From assembly GCA_029215795.1 (NCBI GenBank), contig JARDYH010000005.1, forward strand, positions 42,352,001 to 42,416,000: a stretch of DNA of 64,000 nucleotides, written 5' to 3'. The DNA comes from Anniella stebbinsi (Eukaryota > Chordata > Lepidosauria > Squamata > Anniellidae). Below, piece after piece: positions 1-11,700 of the stretch (the first letter of the stretch is position 1; every line of letters begins with the position of its first letter). A model generated the notes under the pieces. It saw nothing but the letters and a program-made list of their open reading frames with translations. It did no database searches and had not been told where the DNA came from. A program made the position numbers and the translations under genes.

Positions 1-20
1 TTTTTTATTTTTTAATGTAT

Positions 21-345
21 TGCTCAAGGCCCTAGACCCCAAAGAGGTGCATTGGGTTTGAAGTTAAAAAAATCCTAAAACTCAAGACATAAACAGATCT
101 GCTTCCAACTTGGCATGGCTAAATCCCTACTTCAGAGCTACCACAGAGTCAAGTTTCATCTCTTTATCTTTAATTTCATTTTTTAAACTTGTACTGCTCA
201 AGGTCCTGGACCCCAAAGAGATTTCTGTTTGAACTTTAAAAAATTCCTAAAAATCAAGGCATGAACGGATCTGCTTCATACTTGGCATAGCTATATCCCT
301 ATTTAAGAGCTACCATGATGCCAGGTTTCATCTCTTTATCTTTAA
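21..345. repeat. Two-copy tandem repeat, period about 173 bases
   Basis: The phrase TGCTCAAGG followed by a GACCCCAAAGAG block starts at 21 and again at 194. Each copy runs through AACTTGGCAT to a closing TTTCATCTCTTTATCTTTAA. The copies have diverged by substitutions and small indels, so the duplication is old. The wording resembles the internal arms of the palindromic hAT-like elements further along (phrases such as CCAAGTTTCA), so this may be the inside of an old DNA transposon. No terminal repeats or target duplication were found. No coding potential is visible. Confidence 0.6.
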
Positions 346-517
346 AGATGAGGGAGATACAAGCATTTTGGTTGATTTATTAATCTTAAAAGTGAGTTCA
401 ACACATAACACTAGCTTTGATTTTATATTGGATGTCAAGATGGTATAACATCCTGGCTGACGCTGGCTTGGTTGTCAACTGTATAATATCCAGTCATCCG
501 TTACACAAAGCCATGAA

Positions 518-904
518 ATTCATTAAACAAAAAACCTATGGTTTACTAGAACAATGTTAAGGCTCTACCGTTTCCAACCAAGCACCAAAAAGCAGGGAAA
601 TTGGGAGTTAAGGCTCACAAGCCTTAACGCCACATCCTCTCTAAGGAGGCAGAAAGTGCAAGTGAAATTCTCATTCTCCCAAAGCAGATAAACCATGAGG
701 ACAGGGTGGAGAATATGATATGCAGAGGTGACTGTAGGGTTGTGGAAAACTGATCACGAACAACTTAGGGCCACCTACCTCTCTTTTTTTGTTTAGAGCA
801 GCCCTTCCCCAACCTGGTGCCCTCCAAAGGTGTTGGACTACAACTCCCATCATTGCAAGTCAGTATGTCCCATGGTCAGGAATGCTGGGACTTGTCATCT
901 CAAA
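518..904 (+). repeat. Left arm of a large inverted repeat
   Basis: This arm is the reverse complement of 2009-2395. It begins in ATTCATTAAACAAAAAACC and ends in CTTGTCATCTCAAA. Both arms span 387 bases and look roughly 90% or more identical by eye. The arm includes a GTTAAGGCTC...GCCTTAAC palindrome and, near 815-900, the common reptile repeat phrase ACTACAACTCCCATCA. Open frames of 60-140 codons that cross it are chance readings of repeat DNA. No target duplication was found outside the arms. Confidence 0.8.
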
Positions 905-2008
905 CACCTGGAGGGCAGCAGGATGGGGAATGCTGTTCCATACACTTATCAAATACAGGGTCTGCCCAATACTTTTCTCTCACACACATCTCGCATATAG
1001 CAGCACTCTTGATAACAAAAGGGGCACTATTCATTACAGATCTAGAACCAGAGCATGTGCCAGGCACTTCCAACTTTTGGTCAATATCCTACCTTTCAAA
1101 GAACCATTTTTTTTCTTAAAATGTATTTATAAAAAATATACTGTTCACTCCCCACAATCCCTGCACAATACATCATCTCATCAAAGCAACAGCGGAGCAG
1201 AAGAGGTTTAGTTTGGCTGTCTTGAACACCTTTCAGATGAGATTAGTTTGCAATCCTATACCTCTTGGGAGAAAGCCCTAGTGAATTCAGTGGCACTGGC
1301 TTCTGAGAAGACATGTATAGAAGTCAACCTTCTCATGCATGGTGCTCTCCAGATGTGTTGCACTTTAACTCTCATGTTATGTGTTATGGGGAAGACAAAA
1401 ATCAATTCATACTTGATTTTAAAATAATACTTACTCATGAAAGTATTAGGTGGTAGCTCTGCCTTTGATCTCACACTGCTGAACAAGTAAGATAAATCCT
1501 TTATCTGATAGTCAAGAAACAGATATCCTATGCCATGTGTTGAAAACTAATGTTGATGTCTGAAGGGCTATCTGGATTAGGTATTCAAGATTCATTCATT
1601 GTTGTTTCATTTGGTTTTGACAGTTTATTTAAAGTGATGCAGCTCTTTTGTAGTTCCTTGATTGATCACATATCTTAATGCTGGAAAACATCCTACTTTA
1701 GTACAGATGTGGGCAGAAAATAGATTTATCCTGATGATTTGGACATCTACTCACGGCATTCCTGATAACTGCCCATGCTGATAGGGGCTTTTACAAGTTG
1801 AATTCCAAAACATCTGGAGATCTACATTCTGCCTTCCCTTCTTCTTGAACAACATTCCCCAACCTGGTGCCTGTCAGATGTGTTGGGTTGCAACTCTCAA
1901 CATAAGGAGATGCTCTAAGAAATGAGAAGTAGCTGGTCCTAAGTTGTTCATCATCATTTCCCACAACCCCACAGTCACCTCTGCAGATCAAATTGCATAT
2001 CTACATTT
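905..2008. other. Loop between inverted arms, no gene seen
   Basis: The loop is AT-rich, with a short MITE at 1249-1322 and a diverged copy of right-arm sequence at 1858-2000. Near 1350 is another degraded piece of the same tail-to-tail repeat (TGCTCTCCAGATGTGTTG). No transposase-like frame is visible, so if this is a foldback element it is non-autonomous. Confidence 0.5.
1249..1322. mobile_element. Short MITE with CAATCCTATA ends
   Basis: It starts TGCAATCCTATA and closes with a degraded ACATGTATAG, with the internal phrase GTGAATTCAGTGG. Related copies in this window are at about 30785-30866, 45895-45940 and 47573-47660. The full-length form is a near-perfect palindrome of roughly 80-90 bases that I recognise as common in squamate genomic DNA. 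The superfamily cannot be decided from these fragments. Confidence 0.5.
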
Positions 2009-2395
2009 TTGAGATGACAAGTCCCAGCATTCCTGACCATGGGACATACTGACTTGCAATGATGGGAGTTGTAGTCCAACACCTTCGGAGGGCACCAGGT
2101 TGGGGAAGGGCTGCTCTAAACAAAAAAAAGAGAAGTAGGGGGCCCTAAATTGTTCGTGATCAGTTTTCCACAGCCCTACAGTCACCTCTGCATATCATAT
2201 TCTCCACCCTGTCCTCATGGTTTATCTGCTTCAGGAGAATGAGAATTTCACTTGCACTTTCTGCCTCCTTAGGGAGAATGTGGTGTTAAGGCGTGTGAGC
2301 CTTAACTCCCAATTTCCCTGCTTTTTGGTGCTTGGTTGGAAACTGTAGAGCCTTAACATTGTTTTTGTAAACCGTAGGTTTTTTGTTTAATGAAT
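2009..2395 (-). repeat. Right arm of a large inverted repeat
   Basis: This is the partner of 518-904, separated from it by a loop of about 1.1 kb (905-2008). A more diverged direct copy of part of this arm lies just inside it at about 1858-2000, including a CACAACCCCACAGTCACC-like phrase. The region was therefore already duplicated in tandem before or alongside the inversion. A foldback transposon or an inverted segmental duplication would both fit. Confidence 0.8.
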
Positions 2396-4181
2396 TAATA
2401 AAATAGCTCGATGGATTGATCTGAAACTTAGCAGTGCTGGAGAGATTCTGTGCTTATTTTAAGGTAGGAAGTGCACAAAATTGCTTATTTATAGGAATTT
2501 AAAATATGATGAGTGACCTCCAGCAGTTTGGCAGGTGTTGTATGTTTTCTTTCTCATATACTTTTAGGTTAAATCAGCCAGTTTCTCCATTTGTACAGCA
2601 TCATTTAGGAAATTGCTTGTTGCATCAGGTTTGGAAGGAAGATCTAGTACACTCTGTGCCCTAGTAGTAGCATAGCATGTTTGTAGTGTTTATTTAAAAT
2701 GTATTTCCCTCCATCCCTGGCCCATTTTATCTTATGGAAGTTGACCCCGCACGTACTCAGAATGATCCTGAAGGAGAGAGGGAATAGAATGGAAGTGAGT
2801 ATGCCTATTTACCAGGGAGACAGAATAGAAGGGGAGGAGGGGTGCAAGCAGTTATTATGAGAGGTAAAAAACACAATGCTGAAATGGGATTCACAGTAAT
2901 TTAGATACTCTCTGTGTGTGTGAATGTGTGTGAATAGTGTTGGTATACCTGGCAATTAGGTATCTAACAGTACATTCACCATCAAACCCTAAATCTAAAT
3001 CTAAGGCAACTACTTTTTGAAAGGCCACTAGTAATAACCAACTTTGGGTGTTTCTACTATGGCTATATTTAAAACAGTGAAGCTCCGAGGGTTGCTATGG
3101 CTGCAATTATATTTATCTTCTAGAGTTTATGCCCATTTGGGGCTAAATTATTCACCCTGGGTAATAGTCTACTGTGACTTTAAAATGTGTTGCCAATGCC
3201 CTGTGGCTTCATTCTATGCTGCTATAGTACTGTACAAACCAGAGAAGTTACACCGGGGGGGGGGGGCTGTGTGAAATATCACTGTGAGCTTTTCTCCTGC
3301 AGTTTGTGAATTGGCTGTCAATCCCTGAAATAGGAGTACTACATGAAGTGCATTTAATTTCCTGCTTTTCCACTACATAACCTCTAGGTGGCATTGTGAT
3401 ATAGTGGAATAGCGCAAATACACAAGCGGAAATCTTGCTTTCTCTCACTTTCAAAATTAAATACCACATTTCCCCCACTCTAAAAAATCTCACCGAAAGT
3501 GCTGGTTAGACATAGAAGCAAAATGGGAGGGTCACAACATTGACTAAAGAACCAATAAACAACTGTGTGTAGGGAATGACAAGCGCACGATAAATATCTT
3601 GTGTAGAAAAGCCCTGTACCAACACTGCTAGCTCCCAGAAGTGTGCTGCACTGGGGTGTTGATGTCCCATGTGATCTGCCTCTTCCTCATGATTTTTCTA
3701 CTCATATGTTACTACAACGACATGTGTTTGAGCCACAGGGAAGCAACACCCACTCCATTCAGGTAATGCATGAACTAAGTGTCTATGTTCATATATACCT
3801 ACAAAAAACTCTCTACATAAGCAGTTTATTATCATTGTGTAAACTCCTCAGGATTACTGACAAATGGACAACTTTTACATGCACTGCTAGCATAGTGAAA
3901 CACACATGTAATTCCATTTATCCTTCTTGTTCTGTTTACCAAGACTGTATTTGGTGCTTGCTCTTATAGGTAGCTGAATGAAAAGAAGCTGTTCTGTCCT
4001 TTCTGTCCCTGCTCATAGGTACTCCGTTTCAGGTTTCCGTTGGGAAGGGGCACACCATATTCACAAGTTTCAAAGGCCCATTCACAGATATATTCAAAAT
4101 TAATTTGCAATAAATGTTAAAAATTAAAACAATAGTGCACTCTGCATGTTTATGAGAGTGGGGGCAGTGGGGGCTTTATAC
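2396..4181. other. Unassigned AT-rich sequence
   Basis: No convincing exon, RNA gene or full mobile element is visible. It begins with an AATAAAA phrase at the end of the inverted arm. It contains an 11-base G run near 3256 and a short TG-rich patch near 2912-2935. Short open frames here lack splice context and look like chance. Confidence 0.4.
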
Positions 4182-4216
4182 CTATTTATTTATTTATTTA
4201 TTTATGACATTTGTAC
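4182..4216 (-). mobile_element. LINE 3' tail, antisense, outer piece
   Basis: A (TATT)n run followed by a GACATTT phrase is the reverse complement of a LINE 3' end with an AATA-type tail. The same LINE resumes at 5438, after the hAT-like insertion, with TTTCTACAGTGCTTTTCCC. The join is marked by the 8-base duplication ATTTGTAC / ATTTCTAC. Confidence 0.6.
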
Positions 4217-5437
4217 TAGGGATGTGCAGGGAGCCCCCGGATCAGATCGGGACCCGGATCGGGACCTCCAATTTTGTCCCGGATCGGATCGGACAAAATC
4301 GGAGGCCCCCCAGACCGGATCGAGCCTGAGCCCGATCCAAAAATCGGACATCTGATTTTTGGATCGGCCACCATTTTTGTTTTCCCCATAGACTTCCATT
4401 GGGGGAAAGAAAGCTTTCCCGCAATGCAATTCTATGGGGAAAAAATGGCAGCGGGTAGGTGAGTGGGGGCCTAACTCCCCCCTCCCTGTCCCTCCCCCCC
4501 GCGGTTACCTCCTGGGGCCGTCTGCGGGTGCCCGTGGGCACCCGCGGATGGCCCCAGCAGGTAAGTCCCCCCTCGTGGTTCTCCTTACCTGCCGGGGCCG
4601 TCCTCTGCCATCCGCTGCTGCCCGGGCAGCAGCGGATGGCAGCAGACAGCCCCGGCAGGTAAGCCCCCCCTCACGCTCCTTACCTGCCGGGGCATCCTCT
4701 TCCTTCACCTGCCGGAGTTTTACTGAGAACTATGCTTCATAGCCTAGTCCTCAGCAGAGCGCCAGGTGATGATGTTATCAGCTAGCGCTCTACTGAGAAC
4801 TAGGCCGTGAAGCCTAGTTCTCAGTAGATTTCTGGCAGGTGAAGGAAGACGCCCCGGCAGGTAAGTGGAACCCCCTCCCTCCTTCCTCCTCCCCCGCGAT
4901 CCTCACCTGGCTGGGCTGTCCACTTCTATCGGTGGGCGCCCACCGATGGAAGTGGACAGCCCCCCCAGGTAAGCCAACCCCCGCTCCTTACCTGGCGGGG
5001 CGTCCTTCTCCGTCCATTGCTGGTAAACTACTGCGAACTAGGCCTCGTGGTGATGATCACCTGCCGCTCTCCTGTAAAGTAGGCCGCGAGGCCTCGGTCG
5101 CAGTAGTTTACAGCCCGCAACGGAAGGAGGAGGACGGCCCCCCAGGTAAGCCCCCCCCTGCGATCCACACCTGGCCGGGCTGTCCGCTTTCCATCGCTGG
5201 TAAGCCCCCCTCCGCTGTCCATTTCCATCGGCGGGCGCTCGCCAATAGAAGTGGTGGCGGGCGCCAGTAGGCACCAGCCGATCCTCCGATTTTTTCAAAA
5301 CCAGATCGGGTCCTTCCAGACTGGTTTGGAAAAGATCGGACAATCCAGAGGGGTGATCGGAAATTGAATAATTGCATCCGAATTCCCCTGGATCGGTTCC
5401 GAATCGTGGATCGGAGCCGATCCAGTGCACACCCCTA
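4217..5437. mobile_element. Non-autonomous hAT-like foldback element, 1.2 kb
   Basis: The ends are TAGGGATGTGCA on the left and GTGCACACCCCTA on the right, nearly inverted. An 8-base target duplication differs at one base: ATTTGTAC at 4209-4216 and ATTTCTAC at 5438-5445. Eight-base duplications are a known property of the hAT superfamily. Next to each end are runs rich in GGATCGGA and its complement. The inside is GC-rich nested hairpins around the phrase CTACTGAGAACTA and is punctuated by outward-facing CAGGTAAG motifs. No transposase is encoded. The many open frames in this GC-rich stretch have no family resemblance and occur on both strands. Confidence 0.85.
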
Positions 5438-5590
5438 ATTTCTACAGTGCTTTTCCCTTCCAGAAAAGGAGTAGCTCAAAGCAGCTTACAAAATATAAAA
5501 AAACAACATTACAAAACAATTACTAATAATTAAAGCTTATTTGCAAACTAAAACCAGCAGCAAAGACAAAAATCATGAAGAACCAATATG
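5438..5590 (-). mobile_element. LINE 3' end, antisense, inner piece
   Basis: This continues the LINE interrupted at 4216. The phrases AGTAGCTCAAAGCAGCTTACAA and the following A-rich stretch are the reverse complement of the 3' untranslated end that recurs on LINEs here (57600-57740 and 25747 onward are alike). No protein frame survives. Confidence 0.6.
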
Positions 5591-5819
5591 TTTAATGACA
5601 AGAGATATGAGCACTCCTGAGAAATAGTGTCATGTGCTTTGAAGCCTGTAGGGAAGGGCTGCCCCTGCATCCTAAATTATGACCCCACTGCTCACTCCCT
5701 CACACAGTGAAACTGAGCAGCTGTCCAGCACTACAAAAGGTCCAACTCAGCAGATGCTTTTCAGAAGAAAACTCTTATGCATTCAAGTAAGGTGCCTTCT
5801 CTCTAACAATCTCTCATTC

Positions 5820-6400
5820 TTTCTTTATTTAAAACATTGCTTGGCTGCCTTTCAGGGTAGAGGCCAGTACAAGGTGGCTTATGGCAATATTAAAAGCAAT
5901 AAAATATTAAAATCAAAAGCAATAAAAACATGATCACTATACATTAGCAATTAAAACAATAAAACCAACAATAAAACCAGCAGGGACAACAATAGCAGCA
6001 AGAACAGTATTCTTCATGGGAAGACCATGGTAAAATACAATGTGTTTAAGGCCCTTTTGAAAGCCTACAAGGATGGTGCATGACATACCTCTGATGGAAG
6101 TTTATTCCAGAGGTTTGGTGCCACCCCAGAGGTGGGCAAATGAGAAGGGCCTCTTTGATCTTAAAGTGTGGGCAGGATGATATCGGTGAAGGCGGTCCTT
6201 CAAGTAACTAAGTCCTAAACTGTTTAGAAATTTAAAGTTCAAAACCAGCCTTTCAATTGGGTTTGGAAACACACTGGTTACCAGTGCAGCTGGCACAATT
6301 TAGGCATTATATGATCAAATTGCCTCGCCCCCTACCTGTACTTCAGTGGCCATGTGCAGTGCATTACAGTAGTCCAGTCTGGACATGCCTATTTTGTATG
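5820..6400 (-). mobile_element. L2/CR1-clade LINE remnant, antisense
   Basis: Read on the minus strand, this has the order expected of the C-terminal end of an L2/CR1-type LINE. A degraded ACTACTGTAATGCACTGCACATG (the SRLDYCNALY-type region) is followed by the last tens of codons and an A/T-rich 3' end. The frame is broken by stops. The 5591-5819 stretch before it shows nothing I can assign. Confidence 0.6.
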
Positions 6401-6669
6401 TCTAAAACGATTTAAACAGAGGTAGGCAACTTTGACAGGTCTGGTAGCCGCTTTCTTCCACATATGGGCTACACCCCTGCTACCACCACCACTAAACAAA
6501 CAAACATTTATCACTTCAAACCCTCTTTAGCAGTTTGCCACCAAAGTCCAGTAGAAAATTGCTCTTTTCCCCCCATGGGGAAGAGTTATTGAGGGAGTGC
6601 CTCCATTTAGTGTGGTGGCACTCAGATTGGGGGTGATACTAGAGACTGGGGCCCCACCTCTGATCTAAA

Positions 6670-6845
6670 TCCTCATCATAATATTGAGCAGTATTACAAT
6701 AATATATTGTGCGGTATTATTTTAATAAATGAATAATAAATCCTCATTACATTGAGCGATAGTATGATAATATACTGAGCATTATTCATTTGATAAATGA
6801 ATAAAAATCCCTCCTCATAATATTGAGTGGTATTCATTTAACTGG
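6670..6845. repeat. Tandem repeat, period 71 bases
   Basis: TCCTCAT starts at 6670, 6741 and 6812, giving two full diverged units and one partial one. Each unit is AT-rich, with ATTGAGC and ATAAATGAATAA phrases. It is a minisatellite-like expansion without coding content. Confidence 0.65.
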
Positions 6846-8391
6846 AGCCATTTTTTCACATCTGTAAGTAGGCCTGCAAGTCCAATCTCTAGCATCTCCA
6901 GGTAGAGTGGGGAAGAATCCTCTCCGCCTGAAATACTGGAGACACTCCACCGGTCAGGACAGACAGACATTTAAGACGTCTTCCTATGTTCCTAATATTG
7001 GAAAAGATATTCCTGCCTGTTAATGTGAGAGGCAATGTAAAGAATAAATTCAAGTAAGAAATGCTTACGATGTTCAGGTCAGTTCTTTAGTAGAATGGTC
7101 TCCTGCTCTCCTCTGCCTGGACAAAACAAGCCTGTGTTTTGACAGACACAGTTGTAATTGTGGACTGTTATATGGAAGGGAAAATAATGTGGTTTGTCAT
7201 CAATCTCTTGGTGGTGCACACAAGGCCTGACTTGTTGAAATTTTGTAGCTCTGTATTTACAGAGAAAACAGAGACCTGATGCTGTTCAGAGTCCTATCAG
7301 TCCCAAGGTACAAAAGCGTTGCGTTGGGGAGGGGGAAAAGAGCCTTGGATTGTAACCTTTCACAATAATCTAATCCAAAAGGGAATTCACATTAAGCACA
7401 TGCAAGGAAGGACAAAACCCAATAAATTCAATTATTGAGGAATTATTCATGAAGCAATGTATAAACTGGCTTAAGGCAACCACTAGGATGTAGCAGCTTT
7501 TACTGGCTCTAATTCATGGTGCCAATAAGCACAATGGCTGCTCAGATAGAAGCAGATAATGGAAAGTCACCACTAACCCTCTACCCCCTCTCCTCCTTGG
7601 AACAATGCCAAAAAGAGCAAGCCAACTGTTTGCAAGATAATTGACAGGGATAATCAAAAAATTTAGGCCTGGTCATACTATAAACCAAGAAATTACATTC
7701 AGGGGAAACTGAAATTGACAAAGGTTTGAGCAGTATTACCCTTCCTGGTCAAACAAGAAGCATTGCGTTTTTATATCACCAACACATTGATCTGAAAAGA
7801 ACTAAAATCTCACATACAAATAGATCTGGAGTTCCAATGAGTGGAGTTCTACTCATGGAGCCTCCCTCTCATGGAAGGGTGGCAATGATTATGTTCACCA
7901 GATCTCCCTCCTCCTTGTAGCACCCTTTGCCTCCTAGAACTCTGCTTTGGAGGTTTGGCAGACCATCCAAAACAGTATGGGAGCTGAAGAAGCCTGCAAA
8001 GAGAAGGAGTAATAAGCAAACAAACAAAAAATCATCTCCTCCCCTTCCACAAGCAGCAGCCTCCAGCCCTTCCATGAGCCAAAGAAGCCCTTCCATTTGA
8101 AGAAGGGCTACTTTGGATTTCAACTATACAGATATAGATATTTAGCTACTTGATCTCCAGCAGATATTTGGGTCATCAAGGACCATTGTTTTAGGAGAAA
8201 GGATCATGTCCAGTAGAGTGCCATCTAAGCCTGAGTTTTCAAGCATGGATCTGTTGTCCATTTTGTTCTCACACTTCATTTCTCCTAACTCCTTTAGCTG
8301 TTTTAACGCCTCTTGATCCTATGCTGTTAAATGGAGCAGGATGCAAGGAGTTTGCTGTTGTCCAGTTGCTGTTGTTCTCTTCCTTCATGTT
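6846..8391. other. Unassigned sequence
   Basis: Near 6935-6995 there is a weak trace of the tRNA-SINE tail (phrase CTTCCTATGTTCC). Nothing else is recognisable, and no frame has convincing splice sites. Confidence 0.4.
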
Positions 8392-8711
8392 TAGGCTGAC
8401 CATATGAAAAGGAGGACAGGGCTCATGTAACTTTAACAGTTGCAGAGAAAAGGGAATTTCAGCTGGCGTCATTTGTATGCAATTAGTAGCTGGTGAAACC
8501 TCCTCTTCATTACAACAATTAAAGTTGCAGGCACTATACTAGAGTGACCAGATACAAAAGAGGGCAGGGCCCCTGCAGCTTTAACTGTTTTAATGAAGAG
8601 GGAATTTCACAAGATACGAATTGCATACAAATGACACCACCTGAAATTCCCTTTTCTCTATAACTGTTAAAGTTACATGAGCCCTGTCCTCCTTTTCATA
8701 TGGTCAGCCTA
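8392..8711. mobile_element. hAT-like MITE, 320 bases, dimeric
   Basis: The inverted ends are TAGGCTGACCATATG and CATATGGTCAGCCTA. A perfect 8-base target duplication TTCATGTT lies at 8384-8391 and 8712-8719. The whole element folds back on itself, with repeated ACTTTAAC phrases. In the middle, at about 8540, sits TAGAGTGACCAGAT, which resembles an element end. The unit therefore looks like one short element inside another. A second copy of identical length lies at 38677-38996. There is no coding content. Confidence 0.88.
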
Positions 8712-8719
8712 TTCATGTT

Positions 8720-11700
8720 CCCTTAATTTTGTACTACCACTGTCTTTTCTCTCCTTCTATCTTATCCTTATGGTGCTTGATTTGTTTTATACCCATGCAA
8801 CAGGCAATGCATCCACATGAGGTAGCCACCATGTAAACCTGTTCAGTATTTGAAGGACATGGAAAATAATTGCCTTATTGCTTGTTGCAATGACCTTTTG
8901 TGTCATCACACCGGGGAAAATCACGTTTCCTTACAGTCGCATCTTTGCCCCTGCTTTTGCCCTTCATTACTTCCTCTTTCTTCCGGGGGGGGGGGGAAGA
9001 GGAAGTAAACGAAGACCACATGGCCCATTCAGGGGCCATTTATATTGCACCACTTTTCTTGCACATAGCAGGAGTTTGAGGCACATTCTTTTTTTTAAAA
9101 AAAAGAGTCAGATTAAAAGGGGTCTATTTTGCAATGGAAAAATGAGTGGGAAGCGCACAGGAAGCAGATGATGTCATCTATAGGATGCTTGCACATCCAT
9201 AAGTGGGCAGTAGCGAGCGTGCGATAAAGTGCTCATCTGATGAACATCTCAGTCTCCTGGCCTTAGTCCAATATTCTGTCCACTGAACCCACTGATTCTC
9301 AGCCTCGTGTCCCCTGCCATCACAATTTTTGTTTTAACCAGGGAAAAAGGGAGAAAAAGTAAATTCAAGCTAAATTTGTCTAATCTAAGCATCTGTAGTG
9401 ATTTACTGGCAATTTTTGGCTTCCCTCCCTCCCTTTTGTGGCATGGGGGCAGTGGGGGAGTGCAGCATGCAGCAGGTTGGGAGGGGGCAATTGACCCCTG
9501 GATTGTCCAACTCATGGTCTAACTAAGGACCTGGGGAAGTTTTTCCAATCAAACCTTGCTCCATGGGATGCTGTCTAGAAGTTGTCACTGGAATGTTCTC
9601 TTAATATACCTTATTTGGAAGAACTCATACTATTTCATCCTATGCTAATATGGTGGCAAATATAGCACCTGGATACATTATTTTACTAAACTTTCCACAT
9701 TTATAAAAATAAAATAAAACTATATTTTAAAGTTAATAGATGCTGATCTTACTTTTACACTGAATTATATCTACAAGAATCCTATATGGAATGCCTACTG
9801 AAAATTTATTTCCTTCCTTAACAATAGAATTGACCAAATCAGCCACAATCTAAAGGAGATAATGACAATCCCAATTGATTCTATGCTGCTTAGAGGCATG
9901 GTTATTTTGGATTTGTAAGTAGTTGAGCATTTTATATAAGCAGGAGTCCATGAGGTCTCTCTGATGGACCTTTTTAAAGAATCTGATGCACAACACTAAT
10001 TATACGATTAGCCATGAAAGACATGTTGCTGAAAAGTCAGGTTGCGCTTTTCGGGTGAATTTACACTGGGTTTTCTTGCATGTTGTGGATTTATAAAGAG
10101 AAAATTGAAAAATCCAGTTGTTTGGGGAATTAAATAAAAGAATTAATGACACAAGAGAGACAGAATTAGAGAACGATTGCTGATCAAACCAAAAAGTAGT
10201 GTCCAATGAAAATACAAATATTAAACTAGCTAATTAACAAGTTTGTGTGGATAAACATTATTTCATATTTTTCAAGTTGATTGTAACAATAGAAAGCATT
10301 TAGATCAATCATGAAAAATACCTGTGGTGGTTATAGTTTCCTTGCATCTACCTTTTTATGGGAGATGGGGGATATGAAATTTAGTTCAGTTTAATTTATG
10401 TTATTTTTGCTATACCAAGATTGAATCTACTTAAGTGGCAGAATTTTCTGCCTCCTAAGGATTGTCCCAGACAGTAGTTGTACTTGGGAAGTGGAGGTAT
10501 TAAAATAACTGAACAACCAGAATACGAAAGAGTAGAGGGTAAACTTGACCAGCTGAAAAAGTGCAGGTTGGGTGTTCGGTATCATCCAAACCTAATACTA
10601 TATTCCTTTGACATGAATAGTGCCTTTCATGGGAAGCAGAGTGTATAGCTTTGCCAGCCATTAACAAGACTTCCAGCTCACTTACACTGGTCACTGGCTT
10701 CACCACGTCCGCTCAGGCTAAGGATGTTGTACCCACTCCAATGCTAGCATTTAGCCATTTTGGATTAACAGTTGGCATACAATGGTATTTCAGCTCCCAC
10801 CTTAATTTGAAATGACAATTCAAAATAGATATTTTTATTTTCGAAGGAATTAATTTTTGTCCTAATGTTTTTTGAAATGTTCAGTTTTGGAGCCAAAATA
10901 TATATCAGTGCTTCCAAATAGGTAAGGCTTTATGAATATTTCCAGCATTTCAAGGTGGGGTTGTGACAAGTAAGGATGAAAACCTAGGTAAAAGTGCAGA
11001 ATTTTCTTCGGGATGGAAACTGTCTTTACTGAACATATTTATACCGAAACACTTCTTTATATAAAACAGAAAACAGGAAGGTAATGGTGGTGAAAGAATG
11101 GTATCAAAACAGTATAAGAACTGAAAAGGCAAGAGGTGGACCAGAAATAAAAGTGAAAGATCACCAATATTATCAAAATTGAAAATTCCATGTACTCTTT
11201 CAAAATCCCTAAGATTTTCATCAAGCCAATGTGATGATAGCATATTTTAACGATTGCTTAAAATTCTGGTGTGGAATAAAAATTAATGTTTTATAGTTAA
11301 AGTGAATTAAATAAATAAGTTCTTGATCCTGTAGGCATAATTAATTTGATGATATTTTGAGTGTGCTGACTATACTGTAACTAATTGATTCCTGGAATCT
11401 TCAAGAAAGGAGATATTTTTGTCCCCCTGAGCATGCTCCATCTTGGGGCCTGTTGTTTCTCAAGTGTGCCTCTATTCTGCTTTCCTTTTGGAGCATATTT
11501 GGATATTGGATATTTAGAGATGATGGCAGAAAACACAACTATATCATGCTTGTCCTTATCATTTATAATATAATTTTCATGGCTCCTCACCATGTGTTGT
11601 GTACATGAGCCATATGGACTTACATATTTCACCATGAGGAAATTGAGAAAGCTCCACTTTTGCATTTCCTGTTTTCCACTTATCTCTACAGGTTTGAAAC

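Noticed and set aside
789..1211. 140-codon frame near the left edge
   Set aside because: It runs across the inverted-repeat arm and known repeat phrases, so it is a chance reading.
3255..3267. Poly-G and poly-C runs (also near 8985, 22130, 31425 and 34635) as quadruplex or regulatory sites
   Set aside because: Simple mononucleotide runs, prone to sequencing length error and lacking the spaced G-tracts of a designed quadruplex.
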